From Edolisoma coerulescens (Eukaryota > Chordata > Aves > Passeriformes > Campephagidae), in assembly GCA_013397115.1 (NCBI GenBank), contig VWZW01007078.1, positions 252,152 to 316,151 on the forward strand: a DNA stretch of 64,000 bases, in the 5' to 3' direction. How positions within the stretch are numbered: position 1 is the stretch's first letter; the number at the start of each line of letters is the position of its first letter. This document shows, in pieces, positions 1 through 9,292 of the stretch. Both the position numbers and the translations under genes were made by a program. The notes under the pieces are model-generated. The model was not told the DNA's origin. It worked only from the letters and a program-made list of their open reading frames with translations, and did no database searches.

Positions 1-660
1 GCGGACACATCCCCCTTCCCCAAAGGGGAACCAAAGGGACGTGGTTAAAGAGGAAAACGGGGGAAGAGCAGATCTGGTCTGAGAGGGGAACTGCGTGAGG
101 CAGAGTTTAAACAGGGATCGCTGGCTCTGCCGCCGCCTCGTGCCAACCGCATCCCTCGCCTGCCGCGGCTTCCCCAGCTATCAAACGCGATAAGACAATT
201 CCCCCGGGGGCCGTCACAAGGCATCAGGAATTCACTGTGTGTCCCGACGCCCCGGGAGGGAAGATCCTTTGCAAGTGTGCACAGCCTCCAAATTGGAGGC
301 TGAAAGCGATCTGGGCTCGGCCGGTGCCGAAAATCTCCTTTTCCTGCTGGGAAAAAGCCGGCACGGAGCATCCCCGGCACGGAGCATCCCCGGCACGGAG
401 CATCCCCGGCTCCCGCTCTCCACACTCCGCTCCTTATCCCCGTGTGGGAGGCTCCCATTGCCTTCCTCTCGCCGCCAGGATAATGGGCTCTGCCCGTTCC
501 TGCCCCGGGGGGATCCGCAGTGAAATCCCCGGTAATGGAACCGTGCGTGGATGCTCGTCCATCCCCACGGGATGCCACCGCCAAGGACGCCCGCAACGCG
601 CGGCTCCAAGGTCACTGCAAGGGCACCTCCGTGGTTTTCCCGGGAATTCTCGGCTGAAAT
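1..660. other. CpG-rich segment at left edge
   Basis: This stretch is GC-rich and keeps many CpG dinucleotides, for example around 125-195 and 240-260, while most of the window is CpG-poor. It may be a CpG island or the edge of one. It lies upstream of the only PRSS55-like exon in the window, so it could sit inside that gene or mark a promoter. I see no convincing coding exon in it; the open frames here have GC-biased composition and no recognisable domain. Confidence 0.45.
360..407. repeat. 16-bp tandem repeat, 3 identical copies
   Basis: The unit ggcacggagcatcccc occurs three times head to tail (360-375, 376-391, 392-407) with no differences. It lies inside the CpG-rich segment. Three identical copies suggest a short, recent slippage or duplication event. 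Confidence 0.9.
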
Positions 661-767
661 GGGGTGGGGAAAGGTCTTTAGATGCTGAGTCTGAAGAGGG
701 TCCAGCAGCAGTGGTTGAGGTGCAAGGACGTGGCTACAGTAACAACAAACAGTGTTGATTTTGCGTT

Positions 768-861
768 TGGGCTCAACAATCTTTTCCAGCCTAAATGAGT
801 TTGTAAGTCTCTGATCTTTGTTGGTCCCTTCCAGCTCAGGATATTCTGTGATTCTGTGGAC
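768..861 (+). mobile_element. CR1 LINE 3' tail remnants
   Basis: Two CR1-like 3' ends follow each other: 'atcttttccagcctaaatgag' and then 'ggtcccttccagctcaggatattctgtgattctgtg'-type sequence. The second keeps the octamer tail of CR1. Both are very short, and their subfamily cannot be assigned by eye. Confidence 0.55.
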
Positions 862-912
862 ATTTCTTCTGCATTTATCTTGATTTTTACCTCCTGACTG
901 AATGCTGAACTG

Positions 913-935
913 AAAAAAAAAAAAAGAAAAAAAAA
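913..935. repeat. A-rich simple repeat
   Basis: Thirteen A, one G, then nine A. It is a low-complexity run in non-coding DNA between the CR1 tail and the next CR1 copy. The rest of 862-1300 holds nothing that I recognise. Confidence 0.85.
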
Positions 936-1299
936 TTATAAGAATATTAATGACCAGGGGCCTCCAGCTACTGGAGTGGGAATTCAGCCATAAACTTTAG
1001 CGAGTGCTGATGAGCTGCACAGGGAACTTCAGCCCCTTCCTTGCTTGTTAATTAATCTCTGTTAGCTCAGGGTAGCTGCTGGCAGAAGGGGTTTCATCCA
1101 TTAATGACAAAGATGTTTCCCTAAGTAGTGTGCAAACAGGGAAGGACAACACTTCCCAGTAAAGTTTGCTGTCTTGGGAAGTGGATTTGTATTGAATTTG
1201 TTTACCACAAGTGCTGGAGAAAGAGTGGAAAAAAGATTCAAACCCACTGTGGAAGGAAACTTATTTACAGCAGGGGCTGCACAGCACTGAAGATGTCCT

Positions 1300-1694
1300 G
1301 GAATCCCAGACTGGTTTGGCTTGGAAGGATCTAAAAAATCCTTTAGTTCCCCCCCCTGCCATGGGCAGGGACACCTTCCACTGTCCCAGGATGATCCAAG
1401 CCCCATCCAACCTGGCCTTGGACACTTCCAGGGATCCAGGAGCAGCCACAGCTTCTCTGGGAAACCCTGGGCCAGGGCCTCCCCACCTTCACAGGGAACA
1501 ATTCCTTCCCAATATCCCATCTATCCCTGCCCTCTGGCACTGGGAAGCCATTCCCTGTGTCCTGTCCCTCCATGCCTTGTCCCAAGCCCCTCTCCAGCTC
1601 TCCTGGAGCCCCTTTAGGCTCTGGAAGGGGCTCTGAGCTCTCCCTGGAGCCTTTTCCAGGCTGAACACTCACAGCTCTCCCAGCGTTCCCTCAG
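1300..1694 (-). mobile_element. CR1 LINE 3' fragment, about 395 bp
   Basis: Seen on the + strand as the reverse complement of a CR1 3' end: the end motif 'ggtttggcttggaagg', then 'tgccatgggcagggacacc', 'cttccagggatcc' and 'cagcttctctggg', running on into the 'ctccagctctcctggagcc' part. It is one of the longest copies in the window. The octamer tail is almost lost. Frames of 100-218 codons across it are CR1 shadows with no reverse transcriptase motifs. Confidence 0.9.
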
Positions 1695-2404
1695 AAAAGT
1701 GCTGCACCTGCCTTGGGTGGATTTTGTGCTGCCTTCTCTTCTCTCTGGGCTTGTGTCCAGAGATTCCAGAGCTGGATGTGCCCTTGGTGTTGCAGCTACA
1801 GCAGCCAACAGGAGAATATTCCTCTTTTTGAGGTGGCTGCAACCTGCATTTGAAGCCTTGCCCACAGTGGGTGGGTGGTGGTTGTCCTTGCGGCAGCAGG
1901 AAAGTTTTCGGGGAAGTGACTGTGGCTTCAAGAAGGATTTGTCAGGATTATTGTTCATCTCCTGCCTGGTTTCTGGCTGCCAGCCCCCAAAATTCGCAGT
2001 GGCAGGTACCCAGCACCTCCACGCAGCAGCTTTGCAGAGAAGATAAGGGCTGAGTGAGCAGTCACAGCAAATGCCCCTTTTCTCTCTGGGATGTTGTCTC
2101 TTGCTGACAGGTCTCAGGTATCCTCCTGGGGCCACGGGAGCATGTGGAAAAGGCTGGGAATGACAGGGCAGTGCACTGAGCCACAGCTCGGGACTGGTCT
2201 CCTCCTTCTGCCTTCTGTACTTCTTTATTCTGCAGGATCTCAGGGCTGAGCTGTGAAATTTTGAATCCAAATTCCCTTTTTTTTCCTCCCCAAATCCTCA
2301 CGAACCTGAGACAGAGATTGATTTTCCCACTCAGCCCGCGTGAAGTGAATGCTCTGAGGGACCTGAGGTTTGACCCAGCTGTAACATTCCTCCTTCTGCC
2401 ACAG

Positions 2405-2692
2405 GTGGACAGCGGGGGACCTCTGGTCTGCAGCTACTGGGACACCATGAAGTGGTTCCAGGTCGGCATCATCAGTGGAGGAAATCCAAACCTCAGGATT
2501 TTAACATCTGTTTACAGCTACCAGGGCTGGATGGAGAATGAAACAGCCATAAGGGGAAAACCTTTCTTCATCGAGGGTGTGGACAGCAGATCACATCTCA
2601 GGGTTGCTCGTTCCAGTGCTGGGACACAGATGGTGTTTCTGGAGGATTGTCTCCTTTTATTCATCTCTTTAATAGTAATTAAATTACCCTGA
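2405..2692 (+). CDS. PRSS55: PRSS55-like serine protease, terminal exon
   Basis: This is the last coding exon of a trypsin-fold (S1) protease; earlier exons with the catalytic His and Asp are outside the window. It starts after a good acceptor (pyrimidine tract plus cag ending at 2404) in phase 0, the usual place for the last intron of trypsin genes. The 95 codons begin VDSGGPLVC, which includes the catalytic Ser195 (chymotrypsin numbering), then KWFQVGIIS, a shortened 217-225 loop, and the closing helix SVYSYQGWMENET, with an N-E-T glycosylation sequon. A hydrophobic C-terminus (CLLLFISLIVIKLP) behind small residues fits the GPI-anchor signal of mammalian PRSS55, a testis protein. From memory, KW-QVGIIS and the G-PF segment match human PRSS55 specifically. 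Oddities: Gly193 is Val, Trp215 is Gly, and Cys220 is missing. The gene may encode an inactive or altered protease, or may be decaying, although the frame is open to a well-placed stop and poly(A) signal. Confidence 0.8.
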   Translation: MDSGGPLVCSYWDTMKWFQVGIISGGNPNLRILTSVYSYQGWMENETAIRGKPFFIEGVDSRSHLRVARSSAGTQMVFLEDCLLLFISLIVIKLP

Positions 2693-2707
2693 GAGAAGAT
2701 TTTTGAA

Positions 2708-2713
2708 AATAAA
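2708..2713 (+). promoter_or_regulatory. Poly(A) signal of the PRSS55-like gene
   Basis: AATAAA begins 16 bases after the TGA stop at 2690-2692. This implies a very short 3' UTR and supports the view that this is a genuine terminal exon. Confidence 0.7.
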
Positions 2714-3187
2714 AGTCAGAACTGCCACTTTATGCTTCTTTCTGAGGCCAACCTGCTCCATGTCACTGATGTGGACACAGGCACCAACAGGAGATGTCAC
2801 AATGAGACAGGGAGTGAGGCAGAGGGTGGAGAAATGAAACAACGGAGGCAGGACTTGGGCAAGAGGGGCCATAATCCTCTGGAAAACACAGATTTTCCAC
2901 ACTGCTGGGTCACACAGGGCTCAGTTGTTTGCTAACTCAGATGCAAAGGGAAGATGTGGCATCTGAAAGTGCTGATCCCCTTGGAAAGTTGAAACCCAGA
3001 GGAAGATGTTCACTTACTCCTTATCATTAGTTGTTGTAGGATAGCTCTGGGTTAGTGTACCTTACAGCTAATTATTAGCTGGACTAATTTATTTTAGTCT
3101 AATTTTAAGTGATTTTATTTTTACTAAGAACACCTTCAGAGAGCTCAGCCCCTGCTCAGGTGCTGTCAAACCTCTGGGGCAGAACCA
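2714..3187. other. Intergenic, no recognised feature
   Basis: Non-coding DNA after the PRSS55-like gene. Open frames are short and show no domain. There is a T- and A-rich stretch at about 3065-3125. Nothing else can be supported. Confidence 0.6.
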
Positions 3188-3189
3188 CT

Positions 3190-3375
3190 GAGGCACTGGG
3201 AGAGGTTTCCCAGAGAAGCTGTGGCTGCCCCTGGATCCCTGGAAGTGTCCAAGGCCAGGCTGGGCAGGGCTCGGAGCACCCTGGGATAGTGGAAGGTGTC
3301 CCTGCCCATGGCAGGGGGTGGGACTGGATGATCTTTAAGGTCCCTACCAACCCAAATCATTTTAGGATTCTGTGA
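3190..3375 (+). mobile_element. CR1 LINE 3' fragment
   Basis: It runs from 'cccagagaagctgtggctgcc' through 'tggaaggtgtccctgccc' to 'ggtccctaccaacccaaatc' and one tail octamer (attctgtg). Its orientation is opposite to the copies at 1300-1694 and 4874-5031. Confidence 0.92.
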
Positions 3376-3767
3376 AACGTTTTGGAGCTATCCAGAAAAT
3401 GCTGCTTGTGGCAACCCCTCAGTCAACTAATTAATCAAAATGAATCCCGTGCAAGTCAAGGGTAAAGCGAAAGCAAAGAGAATTTTCCCCCTCCATTAGA
3501 GTTTTTTTTTCCTGCATTGCCGAGAGCTCCACCTGAGCTGGGACTGAGCTGGCCCTTCATCCTACACACAGTCTTTTCTTGATCTCCAGCATTCCAAATG
3601 TGTTCTGCTGTTCACAAGGAGACTTCAGCTTTTCTTGGAAGTGATGGGGAAGGAGAGAGGCAGCAAAGTCCCCTTCATGTCCCACCTTTGCATAAAAGCA
3701 CCTGCAATTTGCAGCAGTGATAAAACCCAGTGAATGTGCAATGGGACAGAACCTCACAAATTGGTTT

Positions 3768-4135
3768 TAATTACCTTGATATTTTCTGGCTAGCTGGCAG
3801 AGAAGCCTTGTAAATGAGAATTAATTCATCTACCTTAAGCTAATGCAAACCCATCTTGGCATAAAAGTCAGGCTTTATTTTCTGTGTTATCTGAGCAGAA
3901 AATAATGCTTAATTATTATTAGTTCTGAGTAATGCTTATGAAAATTGCTCCACATTAATTTCACATGGCTGACTGGCTAATGGATGCATAAGGGTCTTGT
4001 AACCCTTTGCAAAAAGACTAATAAGAGCTAAAAACAAGGGGAATATATTACTTTAACAGCTATTAGTAGCAGACAGTGTCTGCTGGCATTAATACCTATA
4101 TTTATTTTACTTTCTATTAATAATATATCAAGAGA
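3768..4135. promoter_or_regulatory. AT-rich unique block dense in TAAT/ATTA cores
   Basis: About 370 bp without transposon sequence contain more than twenty TAAT or ATTA cores, the core site of homeodomain proteins, including TTAATTA-type pairs near 3770, 3830 and 3915. It could be a homeodomain-bound enhancer or conserved non-coding element, but AT-rich DNA gives such cores by chance. The rest of 3376-4873 shows no gene. Confidence 0.25.
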
Positions 4136-4873
4136 TTCTGGAGGCCGTGGACGTCAGGAAATATTTCCTAATGTTGCAATCTCTTCAGCTGCAGAATTGT
4201 TTCCCCCAGAGGAAATGAGAGAAGTCCTCCTGCTTAAATTATTTTAATGTAGGGGTTGTATAAAGCACTTTTGTCTCCAGCACATGGCAGGGAAAAAGCC
4301 TGGGCTTACAGGGGCCTGAAAAATGCCCCAGTAGGTCTTTTCCATCAGAAGCATTTGCAAATTGATCATGGTCTGTGCTAAATGAAGGCAGGGCACTGCT
4401 GCTCTGGGTTTTGATTCATCCTGCTCTTTATTTATTCAATGGATTCAGGGATAAGTTTGTGCTTGGTGCCTCAGTTTCCCTGCTTGTAAGTTGAGAGCAT
4501 GAAAGGGTCTCACTTTGCTGTGTGGAATTGTCACTTCTGCAAAGCAATGAACAGGAAAAACCTTTTCCTCCTTATTTAAAACATCGTAAAACTCAGTAAA
4601 GTGAATTCATCTTTGCTGCTACTTCCACTGTTCGATAATCAGGGTGAGAAAGGACACCTTTGTTTAACATTTCTAGGCTGCAATTAGGTCTGATGAAAAC
4701 ATCTTGGTGCTGTGTTTTTTTCTGAGGGGGTTTGAGTTTTCAGGGAGCATTTCGACTGTGGATTTGATGAGAATATGTTGGAGTCACTCAAAAGCAAAAG
4801 GCAGCAGTTCAATGGGACACATGAATTTTTTAAACTTTGTAAATGTTTATTCCGTTGTTATAGTCTGTATTTA

Positions 4874-5031
4874 TTGAATCCCAAAATGGTTTGGGTTGGA
4901 AGGGACCTTAAAGGTCACCTAATTGCACCCCCTGCCATGGGCAGGGACACCTTCCACTATCCCAGGTTGCTCCAAGCCCCATCCAGCCTGGCCTGGGACA
5001 CTTCCAGGGATGTAGCAGCCCCAGCTTCTCT
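4874..5031 (-). mobile_element. CR1 LINE 3' fragment
   Basis: The end motif 'aaaatggtttgggttggaag' is intact, followed by 'tgccatgggcagggacacc' and 'ccatccagcctggcc'. It breaks off in 'ccccagcttctct'. It is a close match to the consensus visible in this window, so it is a relatively young copy. Confidence 0.92.
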
Positions 5032-5693
5032 TGTGGGTTTAGAACATCAAAGTGAAACATTTCCAGACTGAAGGACCTCAATGTTTCTGCTTCTTTCTGT
5101 AGTTGGCAAAAATTCACTTTTTGTCTTAATTTACAGCTCATTTCTTATTGCCCCTCCCTTCTTTCCAGAGACAGACTTTGTTTGCAGCACTACACCTTTA
5201 GCAGCAAATAAACAGGATATGGAAATGCTCAGAGACCTGGGAAAACATCTGTAAGAGGATTCAGGGAGAAAAAAAATAGGAGGATATGAGTACTCAAGCA
5301 GAGAAAAGAGGTGGTCAGGAGCTGCTTGCACGTTTTGCTGAGGAGATAAGAAGAAAAGCTCCCGTGAGCACTGAAGGCAGCAATTTAAAAGCCAATACAT
5401 CAAAGTAATTTTGGCTTAGTTCTGCAGAGATTAAGGGCTTTGTATATCCACGTGTTTCCCTGTCTGCCCAATCCCAGCTGGCATTTGCACGCCAGCTGGA
5501 GCAGGGAGCTGGAAGAGTCGAAGATGATGATGTTTGTGCAAGTTTGGCAGCAAGAGCTGGTGGAGGTGAGAGGTGGGGAGGGCTCCAAGCACAGTTGTGT
5601 GGCTCCACCTCAGAGAAGGAAGGTGGGAAAAGCAGCAGTCCATGGTCACAGGTAGCTGCTGCTGGAGAAATCCAACCTTTACTCATCCTCCTC

Positions 5694-5767
5694 ATGGAAG
5701 ATGTCCCTGCCCATGGGATGAGCTTTAAGGTCCCTTCCAACCCCAAATATTCCGTGGTTTTGTGATT
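5694..5767 (+). mobile_element. CR1 LINE 3' end, short
   Basis: Only the last 70 bases remain: 'gatgtccctgcccatggg', an internal deletion of the G-rich loop, then 'ctttaaggtcccttccaacc' and a degenerate tail. DNA from 5032 to 5693 is unique, with no recognised feature. Confidence 0.85.
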
Positions 5768-5837
5768 TAAGGGGATGATCCCAGACCTGTCACCCAGCTC
5801 CTTCTCAGTACCTGTCACCTGGGGGATCTCAAGACAA

Positions 5838-5964
5838 AGGCCATGTTGGACAGGGCTTAGAGCAACCTGGGCTAGGAGAAGGTGTTCCTGCCCCTGGCAG
5901 GGGCTGAGATGGGATAAGTTTTAAGGTCCCTTCCAACCCAATCCATTCTGTGAGTCCATGACTC
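5838..5964 (+). mobile_element. CR1 LINE 3' fragment
   Basis: Begins near 'ccatgttggacagggctta' and ends with 'ggtcccttccaacccaatcc' plus two imperfect tail octamers. It lies about 70 bp after another CR1 end in the same orientation. Confidence 0.9.
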
Positions 5965-7183
5965 TTATTCCTCTTTGCTTGCACACACAGCTTGGCTTCA
6001 CTTATTAAACTGCCTTTCTTGCCCTGTAGGACTTTTGCCTTTACACTGAACCCTGCACTTCCATCTTCCTGGTATTTTAAACCCCAGACTCATGTACCTC
6101 CAAGGATTCATTTAAAAACCACCTCTGGAGGCTGGTCCTTACATAAGTACACAGAAGCTGTGATTTCGTGTCTCCCATAACCTAAATGGTACCAAGGCCT
6201 CTTTTCCACCCCCAAAAGCAACTAGCCCTGTCCTGCCTGACCCATAGGGTCACATCCTCTGCATCAGGGTGGCTGATCCAAACTGCCTCCTGGCAAAGGG
6301 CCCTGGCTAGTGTTTGGGTTGGTGTTTGGGTTGGTTTCAGCCATCTCTGCTCCGTGTAGGTGGGAAAATCCTGCACCCACTCAGCCCTATTTGATTTCCC
6401 AGCACAGAGCTCCCTCCTCCAAACCCCGCTTCTTTCCCAGATCTTCTGCCAACGATTCCTGCTCTACAGCCATCCCAAACATCCTCCTACAGCCTGGCAG
6501 GCTCGCTGGAGTCATGAAGCCATTATTGAAATCCTCCAATGGCTTTAAAAGATGCATTTTGGTATTCTGTTTCCCCCACTGTGTTTCAGGGCGCTCTGAG
6601 TCACAGCTCAAAAGGGTTTGGGCCAACCCGCTGCCAGTCGGTTTGGGAAGGGGCTGCATCCCAAACTTCTCAATGCCACCCACGCCCCTGCTCGGCTGCC
6701 AGGATTTCAAAGCAATCCACTGCACAATTACAGGCTAACAATACAAAAAAGGGAAGGTAATGGTGCCATCCCACTGTGATCTCATGGAGACACGCAGAAC
6801 TGTTCCATAATAAAGGTAAATCGGTTTCTGCTTCACTGCATAATGAGCCTCTGATGATTTCAGCAGGAGAAATTCCGATTAGAAACGGGTGGAAAAGGGG
6901 CATCCCATCTTGGGAGCATGTTGGAGAGGCTGAGGATTTTTCCTCTTGCACTTTGTGGTTAAACTGAAGCTTTTGCATTTTGAGAAAAGCATCCTGAAAT
7001 ATCCCGGCACGGTCCAAGCAGAATCCCAGCCTTCCCACCTCTTCCTGTCACCTGCTACAATCTGGTGAGAGGAACATCCCCTTCCACCCTGGGTATGATC
7101 CAGGCCCAAGTCCATGGGCTGCTGGTGGGAGCTGCTCTGCATCTTATAAATGACTATTGGCAAGGATAAAAGGGTAAGAGACA
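5965..7183. other. Unique intergenic DNA, no gene seen
   Basis: No splice-bounded coding exon or known repeat was recognised. A 12-base direct repeat (tgtttgggttgg) occurs twice near 6310-6335. Open frames of up to 142 codons on both strands lack domain features and overlap one another. Confidence 0.55.
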
Positions 7184-7670
7184 GAATCAAAGAATCCTAG
7201 AATAATTTAGACTGGAAAAGACCTCCAGGATCATCAAGTCCATCCTGTGACTGATCCCCACCTTGTCGCCAGCCCGGAGCACTGAGTGCCACATCCACTC
7301 ACTCCTTGGACACCTCCAGGGATGGGGACTCCAAACCTCCCTGGGCAGCCCCTTCCAATGCCTGAGCACCCTTTCCATGGAGAAATTCCTAAATTCCTCC
7401 TGATGTCCAACCTGAACCTCCCCAGGCACAGCTTGAGGCCATTCCCTCTCACCCTGTCCCTGTTCTCTGGGAGCAGAACCCAAACCCCCTGTCCAGCCCC
7501 TCCTGTCAGGGAGTTGTGCAGAGCCAGAAGGTCCCCCCTGAGCCTCCTTTTCTCCAGGCTGAGCGCCTTTCCCAGCTCCCTCAGCCACTCCTGGTGCTCC
7601 AGCCTTTCTCTAGCTTCATTCCCTTCCCTGGACACACTCCTGCCCCTCAATGTCCTGCTGGCAGTGAGGG
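7184..7670 (-). mobile_element. CR1 LINE 3' fragment, about 490 bp, second subtype
   Basis: This belongs to a CR1 subtype different from most copies here. It opens with 'gactggaaaagacctccagg' and 'atcatcaagtcc' and continues through 'ctgggcagccccttccaatg', 'tctccaggctgagcgcc' and 'cctcaatgtcctgctggc'. It is the longest CR1 segment in the window. The same subtype recurs in the opposite orientation at 38190-38406. Confidence 0.88.
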
Positions 7671-8353
7671 GGTGTAGATATTTCTAATACAATTTTTGAA
7701 GAATTCTGACAAATCCCAAAGTAAATGCAGGAGTGAAGGAGAAACAAAGGCACCTCCTGGTCCAACCTGATACAGACCCCAGGCAGGGTTGCAGGAATCC
7801 CAGATGTGCCACTTCCAGGTGCATTCTGTCAACAAACAATGGTACCAACAATGGTGGCAACCTCACAAAGCCAAGTGGCCCGCTTTGGCCATCTCCAGGC
7901 TTTTAAAAGCTCTCCCTTCCCCAAATGGGTGACCTCAATCCAACGGCCACTTGGAAAATCCTGGATCAGGACTGGTGTCCTACAACGTTAAACCCAAGGA
8001 TTTCATCAACTGAGTCTGACTCCAGGCTAGGGATGCTCCCATGGCTCAGCTACCAGGTTAAGATTGTTTTATCCTTATCATCTCTTAACATTTCCCCCAT
8101 GACATTTCCCATTTACAAAGCCTGGAGACATAAAACTGGGCCAAAGAGCCCCAGTTTGGATCTGACTCCGGGCACTCCTTCCTTCGGTTGCCACTTTGGT
8201 GGAGAAATGAAATGCAATGAAAATTAGACAAATTTTTTCATGTGCTTTCCAAATTTTGGATCTTTATCAGCCAGGTAAGATGGCAAAGTCTGAGCAATGT
8301 GAGATAGAATTGGGGAAACTGTGACCGGTCATAAACTGAGCAGGGTGGATTTT

Positions 8354-8648
8354 CATGGAATCATGGAATCCCAGAATGGTTTGGGTTGGAAGAAACCTTA
8401 AAGCTCATCCCATTCCATCCCCTGTTGTGGGCAGGGACACCTCCCACTAGCCAACATTGCTCCAAGCCCTGTCCAACCTGGCCTTGGGCACTTCCAGGGA
8501 TCCAGGGGCAACCACAGCTTCTCTGGGCACCCTGTGCCAGGGCCTCACCACCCTCACAAGGAAGAATTCCTTCCCAATATCCCATCTAACCGTTCCCTCT
8601 GGCAGTGGGAAGCCATTCCCCCCTTGTCCTGGCACTCCAGGGCATCGT
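8354..8648 (-). mobile_element. CR1 LINE 3' fragment, about 295 bp
   Basis: Starts with two tail octamers (catggaat catggaat, as read on the + strand) and the intact 'cagaatggtttgggttggaag', then runs to 'aagccattcccc' and 'ccttgtcctgg'. The region 7671-8353 is unique, with no recognised gene. Confidence 0.92.
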
Positions 8649-9278
8649 CAGAAAAAGAAACTCATCATGTAATTTTGCCATCCGTGTAGCACAGAAATGA
8701 AATATTAAATATTACAATATTATTCTGCTATTGGCTTATTAAGATTTTAAATCATTCAGCACAATGCCCAAGCAGTGAAGAGTGGGGCACTCTTAAAATA
8801 TCAAATCACTTTTTTGCTTTTTTAAGCACAAGTTGAATTCTTTTATAGGCTGAGCTTAGCTGTGGGTGTCAGACATATAAATGTGTGATTCTAATGATGC
8901 TATCTTACACAAAGTGAAGTTTAATAGAGGAAAAAAAAAGATCTCTTGCTTTTCTCCCTCCTCTTTTGTGGATTTGTCTAAAAACTTTCCTCCCCATCAG
9001 GAAATGGAAAATAAACTGTGTTTTCTCATATGCTTTATCCAGCACGTTTCTAACACAAACACTGCTGAGATGTTGCAGTAAAACAGAAATTAAATGGTGT
9101 TTCTTGCTGCAAATTCACAGAAAAAAAAGGGAGTTTCTCTTCTTCTTGCCTTTTGAAACTTATTTTTGGAGAGGATGTATATTAGTATTTATACACTGAC
9201 ATATTTACATGCATAGATTCAAGAGAGGTGGAATTAGGGTTTTCCTTTTTCAGTCCTGATTGCAATTGAAAACCACAA

Positions 9279-9292
9279 CCCCTAGATGGCAG
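9279..9292 (+). promoter_or_regulatory. CTCF-like motif
   Basis: The sequence CCCCTAGATGGCAG fits the CTCF core CCASYAGRKGGCR with one mismatch. This is only a sequence match; occupancy is unknown, and such matches occur by chance. Confidence 0.25.

Noticed and set aside
1343..1672. Protein-like frames in CR1 copies, recurring around the window
   Set aside because: The same peptides recur at 8361, 29457, 53529 and 57329 because the DNA is the CR1 3' end. None contains endonuclease or reverse transcriptase motifs.
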